Source: Aureococcus anophagefferens (Eukaryota > Sar > Pelagophyceae > Pelagomonadales > Pelagomonadaceae). From it: DNA of 64,000 bases. The notes beneath the pieces are model-generated. The model worked only from the letters and a program-made list of their open reading frames with translations. It was not told the origin of the DNA and did not search any database. The stretch's first letter is position 1. Each line of letters begins with the position of its first letter. Position numbers and translations under genes: made by a program. Positions 56,705-64,000 of the stretch are shown here, piece by piece. The DNA lies in the NCBI RefSeq assembly GCF_000186865.1, contig NW_008705566.1, positions 2,287,699 to 2,351,698 of the forward strand. Direction: 5' to 3'.

Positions 56705-58687
56705 ATGCCACCGCAGCGGGTGCTTACTAGATGCGTTGCGTTGATCGCGACCGCCGACGCTCTCGCAGCGCCGCGGAGCTACCTGCGCAACGAGCTCTCG
56801 CAGTTGCTCCTCCAGCGGGCGCGCACCGGCGCCGCAAACTTTCAAAAAAACAAATCGCCGTCGGCGAGGCAGCTGCCTGCGCGCGCGCCGCTTCGCCCCG
56901 CGGCACATCCCCAGCGACGCGCCAAGCTCGCCGCGCGACATCGCGCGCGACGCGCCGCGACCTCGAACCTCCTTGCTCGAAGAGCCGCGGCCGCGCGATC
57001 GAATCGGAGCCGCGCCGCTCGTAGACCGGCCGCTTCCCTCCCGCAGGCCGTGCAGACGCAGGTCTGCTACCTCGCCGGGTTCCACGATGAGCCCAAGGCG
57101 AAGTGGGTCGCGGCCTTTGGCGAGCCGTCCGTCACGCTCGACGTCGAGCGCGTCTCGGACAAATCCGTCCAGCCGCGGTACCACGGCCTCGACGCGTTCT
57201 GCGAGGAGAGCGGGACGCCGGACGCCGTGGACTACTTCAGCGCGATGATCCGCGCGGCGACCGTGCGCTACTCCGTGCGCTACGAGGTCGGCACCGTCGA
57301 CGACGGCCGCGGGAGCGCCGCGGCGGCGGCGCCCGAGGGCCTCGCGGGGGCGACGTCCGGCGCCGCGGACCTGCTCGGCTCGGCGTGCCAGTTCCCGGAC
57401 GCGAGCCTCGCGCCCAAGTACACGGCCTCGAAGGCCGCGGGCGGCTCGTCGGCGCCGTCCTGGATGGCCGGCGGCGTCGGCGCGGCGGCCGCGAGCCGGC
57501 GGCGGAACCCGTTCCTGCGGCGCGAGCGGACCGCGCCCGCGTGGCGCGCGGCCTGCGACGCGTCGGGCGTCGCGTCCTACGCCGACTTTGGCGTCCGACT
57601 CGGCGCCTCGGCGGCCGGGGCGCCCGCCGGCCGCCGCGTGGCGGCCCCGACGGCCGCCGCGTGGCGCGCGGCCTGCGACGCGTCGGGCGTCGCGTCCTAC
57701 GCGGACTTTGGCATCAAGCTCGCCGCCGCCGGCGTCGTCAGCAAGGCGCCGGCCGCACCGGCGGTCTCCGCGGCCGCCCCCGCCCGGGCCGTCCCCTCGC
57801 TCATGAGCCACTTCGCCGACGCGGCGCCCGCCGCGTCCGCCCGGGCCTCGAGAGCCGCCGGGGCCTCGAGAGCCGCGGACACGTCGTCCGCGCCGCCGTG
57901 GATGGCCGCGGGCCCGGCGCCGCGCGCGTCGCCCGCCGCCAGGGCCGCGGCCGCCCCCGCCGAGGCCGGCCCCTTGGCCTCCAACCCCGCGGCCGCGTGC
58001 CGGCGGCGGAACCCGTTCCTCAAGCGCGAGAAGAAGTACGTCGAGTACGACGAGACCATCGAGCCCAAGCAGATGGCGCAGCTCATCATGCGGACGCGCG
58101 AGCAGCTCGCGGCGGAGATCTCCTACGACCTGCGCGCGCTCGTGCCCGACGCGTCGCCCGCGAGCGTCGCGAACATGGCCGCGCGGCCCGCGGCGTCGAT
58201 GTACGACCACTCGCCGCTCCGCCGCGCGTCCTTCGACCTGTGCGAGCGCCTCGCGACGCGGACGGCGGCGCTCATCGCGATCCAGGAGGTGCCGGCGGCC
58301 TGGGCCCGCTACCTCAAGACGCGCCTCGCGCCCGACGACGTCGACCGGCGACCGCGCGCCGCGGCGCCGCCGGCCGGCGACGACGGCGGCGCGCTCGCGC
58401 GCGAGCTCGCGGACCGCGTCTGCGAGCTGCAGCAGTACCGCGACGCGCTCGGCGACCACTGCGCGGACACGGGCAAGGCCGCGGCCTGGCTCCAGGACCT
58501 GCTGGACACGCCGGCCTTCGAGAGCGCGAGCGGCTCGGCCATCGACCCGCCGGCGATCGCGAACAACATCCTCCGCATCCGCGGCGAGCTCGCGGCGGCC
58601 TGGGCCGAGGCCATCGTCGACGACGTCAAGGGGGAGCACGCGGTGCTCCGCCGGGAGATCCTCGAGCGCTCACTCGTCGCCGAGTGA
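56705..58687 (+). CDS. Unknown protein with internal duplicated segments, about 660 aa
   Basis: The frame is open from the ATG at 56705; the first 115 residues are basic low-complexity and may include an unrecognised intron (a CTCCCGCAG acceptor-like site precedes the ordered region at 57047). From VCYLAGFHDEPKAKWVAAFG the sequence is ordered: FGEPSVTLDVERVSDKSVQP, RYHGLDAFCEESGTPDAVDY, FSAMIRAATVRYSVRYEVG. Two near-identical units follow (AWRAACDASGVASYADFGVR and AWRAACDASGVASYADFGIK), and two RRRNPFLRRE / RRRNPFLKRE motifs. The C-terminus is helical (LIMRTREQLAAEISYDLRAL, LRIRGELAAAWAEAIVDDVK). No family is recognised. A hydrophobic start (CVALIATADALAAPRSYL) hints at plastid targeting. Confidence 0.5.
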   Translation: MPPQRVLTRCVALIATADALAAPRSYLRNELSQLLLQRARTGAANFQKNKSPSARQLPARAPLRPAAHPQRRAKLAARHRARRAATSNLLARRAAAARSNRSRAARRPAASLPQAVQTQVCYLAGFHDEPKAKWVAAFGEPSVTLDVERVSDKSVQPRYHGLDAFCEESGTPDAVDYFSAMIRAATVRYSVRYEVGTVDDGRGSAAAAAPEGLAGATSGAADLLGSACQFPDASLAPKYTASKAAGGSSAPSWMAGGVGAAAASRRRNPFLRRERTAPAWRAACDASGVASYADFGVRLGASAAGAPAGRRVAAPTAAAWRAACDASGVASYADFGIKLAAAGVVSKAPAAPAVSAAAPARAVPSLMSHFADAAPAASARASRAAGASRAADTSSAPPWMAAGPAPRASPAARAAAAPAEAGPLASNPAAACRRRNPFLKREKKYVEYDETIEPKQMAQLIMRTREQLAAEISYDLRALVPDASPASVANMAARPAASMYDHSPLRRASFDLCERLATRTAALIAIQEVPAAWARYLKTRLAPDDVDRRPRAAAPPAGDDGGALARELADRVCELQQYRDALGDHCADTGKAAAWLQDLLDTPAFESASGSAIDPPAIANNILRIRGELAAAWAEAIVDDVKGEHAVLRREILERSLVAE

Positions 58688-58825
58688 ATCGACCCGTAGC
58701 CGGACGCGCGCTCCAACCACGAAGTGCACATAGACCCCCCCCCCCCGCTCGCCCGCGAACTGAACATAGCCGAGGCCCCCGTCGCGGGGCCATCTCGTTA
58801 AACTTAAAGATCCGAGTCCGCGCCG

Positions 58826-59600
58826 TCACGCGACCTCCGCGCCGCCCGCGGTGGAGAGCTCCGTGTCCCGCGGCTCCGGCTCGTCCTCCTCCGGCTGCTT
58901 GAAGCTCTTCACGAGCTTCGTCGCCCCGACGGCCAGGACGCCGATGATGGCGATGACGAGCAAAAGGCCACCGATGGCGTAGAGGAAGCGCAGGCCCAGG
59001 TGTCGCTTGTCGTCGTCGTCGTCGCCGTCGTCGTCGCCGCCGCCGCCGGTCTCCGGCTCGAGCACGTTGCAGCCGTCTTCCGTGCACCTCGAGCACTCCC
59101 AGTCGCCGGTCCAATCGAAAGCGCCGGAGCCTTTGTTGTAGTCGCAGCCTTGGCTCGTGGACGGCGAGTAGCACTCGCCGCGGGCGACGTACTGGCGGCA
59201 GCGGCCGCCGATGTCGTTGTCGTCCCAGTCGGGATTGGGAATGCTACGTAGGGATGGCGAGTTCGGATCGCGTCGCGGATATCCCCGGGGCGACGCGGCG
59301 ATCCGTTGCGTCGCGCGCGCGTCTCTCGTGTCTGCGCGAAGGTTTAGAAACTCACTCGTTGGTGTAGGTCATCAGCAGGCATTCCGTGTATTGCTCCGGC
59401 AAGGTGCTGCAGTCGAAGACGTAGTTGTCCTCCTCGCGCCATTCCTGCTCGTAGGTTGCCTTGTCTTCGACGCCCGTCAGCGAGCTGCAATCGTACTCGC
59501 CGCTCTGAGGCTGGTACATTTTCCAGCCTTCGAAGCATTTGATGGCCAGCGCGCTCGGCGCGAGCAGCAGCAGCAGCCCAGATCGCGATCGGAAGCCCAT
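58826..59600 (-). CDS. Cys-rich type I membrane protein, two exons, 220 aa
   Basis: Exon 1 is 59600-59356 and exon 2 is 59243-58826. The intron (112 nt) has a strong donor GA-GTGAGT and a TACGTAG acceptor, phase 2. The signal peptide MGFRSRSGLLLLLAPSALAI is followed by an ectodomain with about 14 cysteines (KCFEGWKMYQ, DCSSLTG, VFDCSTLPEQYTECLLMTYT; then GGRCRQYVARGECYSPS, GCDYNKGSGAF, WECSRCTEDGCNVLEPE). An Asp/Gly stalk, one TM helix (FLYAIGGLLLVIAIIGVLAV) and an acidic cytosolic tail follow. Function unknown; a small surface receptor or adhesion protein is possible. Without the splice neither part makes sense alone. Confidence 0.75.
59244..59355 (-). other. Intron of the Cys-rich membrane protein gene (112 nt)
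   Basis: GTGAGTTTCTAAACC at the donor and CCCTACGTAG at the acceptor on the minus strand, phase 2. It restores continuity of a secreted Cys-rich ectodomain. Confidence 0.85.
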
Positions 59601-59770
59601 CTAGAACGTTACAAAAATGCACCCAAGTCAATTAAGCGTCGTTGCACTTTTGAGCGCTGGCCCGGCCGGCGGCAGCCCGCGTCGGCGCGCGCGCTGCCCG
59701 CGGCCGCCGCGCCGCCGCAAACACAACAGCCCGCGTCGGCGCTGCCCGCGGCCGCCGCGCCGCCGCAACC

Positions 59771-62700
59771 ATGGACGACCTCGACATGGGCGCGCTCGAC
59801 ATTTTAGGCGCGGGCATCGTGACGACCAACGAGGCGTCCAAGGACCCGGAGGAGGAGGCGCGCAAGGCCGAGGCCGCGCGCCACGAGGCGGCGTCCGACG
59901 CGCTGAGCACGGCCATCAAGACGGAGGCGCTGAGCAAGGGCCTCGCGACGAAGTTCAAGCTGACGCACGCGAACAAGGACGACGCGGGCAAGCGCGTGAA
60001 CCTGCTGCTCGTCGACCAGGTGACGTCGACGTCCGTGCGGCTCCGGTGGACGCGGCCGAAGACGCGCTACCGCCTCGACGGCGTGCGCATCATGATGCGC
60101 GAGTCCTACGGCGGCCAGGGCTTCGGGAGCGGCGCGTTCACGACCGTCGTCGAGCACACGCGCGAGCCGGAGACGCGGAGCCGCGTCGTCACGTCGCTCA
60201 AGTCGGACACGGAGTACGAGTTCCAGCTCGCGGCCGTGCACGACCGCGCCCAGAAGAAGGGCGGCGCCAAGCCCATGATCGTCGACGGCACGAGGGTGAC
60301 GTCGAACCCCATCCGGACGACGAAGGCGACGTACTGCCAGGCGTTCTTCTTCGAGGAGCCGCAGGAGATCGACCGGCTCTGGTCCGTGTTCTTCGGGATC
60401 TTGACCCGGGGCGGCGAGGGCGGCGCCAACGCGCTGGCGTCGGGCGACGACTACGTGCTCGCGCAGAAGCTGACCATCGCCCAGAGCGACCCGAAGCCCG
60501 CCGCGCCGTCGGACGACGACCCGCACCCGCGGCCGTGCTGCCTCACGGGGCGCCAGTGCCTCGTGCTGAACCTGCCCGGCGGCCTCGACGGCGGCTGCTG
60601 CGCGGACATCGAGGTCAAGGAGAGCCGGCGCTACCGCGTCGAGGTCTTTGTGTACCACGACTGCTCCACGGACCGCGAGGAGCTGCCGCACGCTGTGTGG
60701 AATTCAAATCTTCAACCCGACTTCAATGTGCACGTATTCGAATGTTTTGACACAAGCACTTCCGCCGTGCTTCGAGAATTCGACGAGAGCAATCGATTCG
60801 TCCAAAAATCAACCAAATCGGCTTCGATGTGACCGAGCGAGAGAGTTCTCAAGTTTGGCCCCGACGTCCCAGCTCACTGGTTGATTTGCACACAGGCCGC
60901 ACGACTCGGGCTGCGCGCTCGTGGGCTTCGACTACAAGGACCGCTACTCGGAATCGAAGCGGGCGCGCATGGTGCGCCAGTGGGAGAAGCTCGAGGTGGA
61001 GATCATCGGCGCGCCGGGCGACCGCGCGAAGATCGCCGTGCAGGCGACGCGCAGTGTGGAAATCAAATCTTCAACCCGACTTCAATGTGAGCGTACGCGA
61101 CAGTTTCGACGCAACCTTTTTGGCTGCGCTTCGAGAACTCGACGAGAGCAATCGATTCGTCCAAAAATCAGCCGAATCGACGTCGATGTGACCGAGCTAG
61201 AGAGTTCTGAAGTTTGGTCAGGACCACCCAAACCAGCGGTTGAATTCGGCACAGGCGACGCGCATCTACCAGGGCGCGGTGCTTTTGGACGCGTGCCGCG
61301 TCTTCATGCTCGGCCGCGACGAGGTCGGCGACTGCTGCTCCGAGCTCGAGAAGGCCGCGGGCGAGCCGCGGCTCAACGAGACGGGCGTCCTGCGCGTCAC
61401 GGTGCTCGAGGTCATCAACCTGCCGCGCTTCGCGGGCGAGGCGCCGCCGCAGCTGCCCGACAAGGCCTACCCCCTCGCGGAGAAGGACGCGGCGACGATC
61501 CTCGACGACGACGGCCTCGACGACGACGAGCCCAAGGTCGCGCGGCGCGCGACGGTGAACAAGAAGGCGAGCGGCAAGGAGCGGCCGTCGAAGCCGCGGC
61601 TCGTCATCAAGTGGGGCGCGAAGGTCGTCGGCGAGTCGGAGCCCTTCGACCCCATCGAGGAGGAGAAGCACGCGCTGAGCCCCGTCGGCGGCGTCACGCC
61701 CCAGGCCATCGCCGTCGACGCCGCGCGGCCGACGTGGAGGGAGTGCGACACGACGCGCCACGTCCTCAAGGTCAAGGCGTCCGCGAAGCTCGGCGGCATC
61801 GGCGTCACGGACAATATCGCGGGCCAGGTCGCCAAGTCCATGATGCGCGACTCCGTGCTGGAGATCGAGGTCCAGGACACGGCCGTCCGCGGCGTCGCCG
61901 CGCGCGCGCGGCGCCGCAAGTTCGAGCTCGGCTCCGTCGGCGACGCGCAGAAGGCGCGCGAGGGCGCCGCGGGCAAGCGGCGGACGACGATGCGGAGCCT
62001 CGTCAAGCGGCCGGGCACGCCGTCCAAGGGCGCGGGCGACAAGAGCGACGACGAGCAGAAGGCCGAGGACGACGCGGCGGCCCGGGAGGCGGAGCGCGAG
62101 CGCCTCGTCGAGGAGCGGAGGACGCGGGCCGCGGAGGAGAAGGCCCAGCGCGCGCGGCGGCAGGACGCGCTCCTCGCGCGGCGGCAGACCGCCGTCTTCG
62201 GCCTCGCGCCGGCGCAGGCGCGGCCCACGAGCCCCGGGAGCGAGCAGCGCGAGGCGCCGGGCAAGCTCCCGCCGCGGCCGGGCACGCCGGGCACGGACAG
62301 CGAGGACGAGCACCTCCGGGAGCAGATCGTCGACACGTCGAAGACGGAGACGCAGCACGTCGACGCGCTCGCGTCGAACGCGGGCCTGGCCATCGCGGGC
62401 CAGCAGGGCCTCCTCGCCGCGTCGCGCGGCGAGCAGCGCCGCGGCGGCGGCCGCATGACCATGTTCGGCCGCAAGAAGCCCGACGAGGACGACGGCGGCG
62501 GCGCGCCCATCGGGCGCCTGCGGCTGACGACGCGCGAGCTCATGTGCGCGCCGCCGTACCGCGCGTGGTACCGCCTCGAGGACGAGACGGGCCTGACGCA
62601 CATGTGCGTCGCGCTCCTCGTGCGCTTCTGGGACCCCGTGCCCCGCGTGCCCGTCTTCAGCTTCATGGCGCGCGACGTCGCCAAGAAGGAGAAGGAGGCG

Positions 62701-64000
62701 GAGAAGGAGCGCGCGCTCCTGTCGTCGAAGACGAAGCAGTTCCAGGAGGAGAAGCGGAAGCAGCGCGAGATCGCCAAGTCCATCGGGGCCCTGAGCCGCA
62801 AGCTCGCGACGGAGTGCCTCAACCCGAAGCAGCGCAACACCTACTTCGGCAAGCTCCTCTTCATGCTCGGCTGCTCCGCGGGCGCGCGCGTCGCCAAGGC
62901 GGGGTCGTCCAAGTCGAAGAAGGAGGTCAACGACGGCGAGACGAAGAAGAACCTCCAGGGCGCCATCGCGACGATGACCATCGACCGCATGGACCCGACG
63001 GAGGCCCAGCAGCGCATCCCCGTGCCCGAGCTCCTGAAGCGCAAGGCGGAGATGGTCCGCCAGGGCGTCCTCGAGGAGTGCGTCGCGAACCTCTGCAACC
63101 CGCGGACCCAGGAGAGCGCCGCGGCGCTCATCGCGGCCGTCGTCACGTTCCCGCGCGTCCTCATCGTCAACTCGTCCGATATCCACCGCTGCTCCGCGGC
63201 GCTCCAGGGCCTCGTGCGGGGCCTGGGCGTCCTCGACTTCATCGAGGAGGCCTGCGACGTCTACTGCGCGGAGATCCAGGGCGCCGGCGCGTCCGCCAAG
63301 GACGACGACAACGCCATCAGCGACGCGAGCCGCGCCGTCGCGCCCATGTCCGTCGCGGAGAAGGCGTGCGCCGCGGCCTTCGAGGGCGGCCGCTGCGCGC
63401 CCGCGCGGGCGCCGCCGGCGGCGACGGCCGGCGCGCTGCTCGCCGTCGTCTTCGGCGGCGCGCGGACCATGCTCGTCACGGAGATGAGCCAGCGGCCCTG
63501 CCTCTTCCCCGTGCTCGCGCGCGCGGTCCAGGAGAACGTGCCCTGCGCGAAGAAGTGCCTCGAGAACCTCAACTTCGCCATCCAGTTCCCGCCGAAGCTC
63601 GTGCACCAGTACCGGCGCTTCCGCGTGCTCGTGCCCTACCTCCACGACGAGTACTGGCGCTGCCCGTCGCTCGAGATGGAGATGGACGCGAACGAGGAGG
63701 AGATGCAGAACGCGTGCCGCGGCGCGCGGAAGCGCGCGCGCGCCGCGGAGCGGCACCGCCTCGCGACGGGCGCTTTCCCGCGGCGCGTGCGCGTGCCCGT
63801 GCGCGACACGCCCCTCAAGGTCGCCGACGCGTCGTCCGACTTCTCGACCAAGGTCACGGCCGCGGGGAGCCACGCGTTCTTCCTCGAGGACGCCGCGCGG
63901 CCGGACCTCGAGTTCGTCGCCGTCGCCTACGGCGAGATGCGCGAGGGCGCGCTCGAGGACCTGAGCGCGGAGATGGACGCCGCCGTGGGCAGCCCGCGGC
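59771..64000 (+). CDS. Large FN3/C2-like cytosolic protein, three exons seen, 3' end beyond window
   Basis: Exons 59771-60684, 60896-61043 and 61255 to the window edge, if introns are taken to include one copy of each 8-bp duplication; about 1269 residues so far. Start MDDLDMGALDILGAGIVTTN. An FN3 domain lies at about 75-180 (VNLLLVDQVTSTSVRLRWTR, SDTEYEFQLAAVHDR). Exon 3 begins ATRIYQGAVLLDACRVFMLG and soon has GVLRVTVLEVINLPRFAG, which looks like the first strand of a C2 domain. Its later strands (TWRECDTTRHVLKVKASAKL, DSVLEIEVQDTAVRG) come after an insertion. Charged helices (AEERERLVEERRTRAAEEKA type) and an all-helical region follow. No catalytic motif is seen. Possibly a membrane- or cytoskeleton-linked scaffold. 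Confidence 0.7.
60693..60895 (+). mobile_element. Introner element copy 1 (203 bp) acting as an intron
   Basis: The segment runs from CTGTGTGGAATTC to TTGCACACAG, with short terminal inverted repeats (CTGTGTG / CACACAG). It is bordered by the direct 8-bp duplication GCCGCACG (60685-60692 and 60896-60903). It interrupts a coding sequence that resumes in frame after it (ELPH, then PHDSG with one copy removed). Its 203-bp length and about 80% of its sequence are shared with copy 2. The GC content is about 50%, far below the flanking exons. Confidence 0.9.
61052..61254 (+). mobile_element. Introner element copy 2 (203 bp) acting as an intron
   Basis: Begins CAGTGTGGAAATC and ends TTCGGCACAG, bordered by the 8-bp duplication GCGACGCG (61044-61051 and 61255-61262). 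Removing the element plus one duplication copy restores VQATRIYQG. It is the same length as copy 1 and shares long blocks, for example TCTTCAACCCGACTTCAATG and GAGAGCAATCGATTCGTCCA. Confidence 0.9.

Noticed and set aside
61168..63873. 901-codon minus-strand open frame near the right edge
   Set aside because: The + strand frame through the same bases reads as ordered protein in phase with the upstream exons. The minus frame is Arg/Leu/Ala-rich shadow.

Overview
This window is nuclear DNA of a photosynthetic stramenopile. A pelagophyte of the Aureococcus type fits best. The evidence is a GC-rich, intron-poor and very gene-dense layout. It includes a fucoxanthin-chlorophyll a/c type light-harvesting gene whose first exon encodes a heterokont-style signal/transit peptide. 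A copper tyrosinase and long Pro/Thr-repeat surface proteins are also present. Two 203-bp near-identical insertions with 8-bp target-site duplications behave as introner elements, a transposon class reported from Micromonas and Aureococcus. The species name is an inference; the eukaryotic algal origin is not in doubt. A run of 50 N marks an assembly gap at 9317-9366.

Layout. 1-2069(-): IQ-motif protein with long charged helical repeats, running off the left edge. 2203-5223(+): DUF5672/sulfotransferase-like membrane protein, whose stop codon overlaps the stop of a PEP-mutase/isocitrate-lyase family enzyme (5220-6152, -). 6365-7246(+): FAM86/METTL-type methyltransferase. 7310-8990(-): unknown two-exon gene. 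9000-10500: poorly coding, with the gap and an inverted repeat. 10782-14076(+): mucin-like surface protein with a frameshift. Then FKBP, ribonucleotide reductase R2 and gamma-tubulin complex component 3 (GCP3), all +. 18817-21576(-): cytochrome-b5/MAPR-like protein and a split F-box/kelch gene. 22204-24476(+): SHAQKYF MYB factor and an unknown protein. 24528-30801(-): CHAT-STAND protein, three proteins of unknown function (two with membrane segments) and the two-exon light-harvesting gene. 31278-34345(+): CPAP/SAS-4-like centriole protein and a J-domain/FF/RS protein. 34353-41314: exostosin-like glycosyltransferase, EGF-like secreted protein, small ADF-H-like protein, F-box-like protein and a degenerate trypsin-like/ankyrin protein. 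41477-42095(+): four-exon WW protein with tiny introns. 42154-45186(-): PP2C phosphatase and sulfotransferase-like protein. 45421-48582(+): SANT protein and tyrosinase. 49376-53536: SH3-like protein and D-serine-dehydratase-like enzyme, divergent and separated by a 1.06-kb segment with 24-bp inverted ends. 53540-56545(-): archaeal-type 3-dehydroquinate synthase II and a J/FN3/WW protein. 56705-58687(+): unknown repeat protein. 58826-59600(-): Cys-rich type I membrane protein. 59771-64000(+): large FN3/C2-like protein carrying both introners and running off the right edge.

The genes do not form operons. Themes are surface and Golgi glycoprotein biology (mucin-like, EGF-like, sulfotransferases, exostosin, tyrosinase), the microtubule-organising centre (GCP3, CPAP), RNA-processing-like domain mixes (J+FF+RS, J+FN3+WW, WW), protein-fate regulators (two F-box genes, PP2C) and plastid function (LHC). 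Intergenic gaps are often under 100 bp, and one convergent pair overlaps by 4 bp. Many long antisense open frames in this GC-rich sequence are composition artefacts and are not reported.
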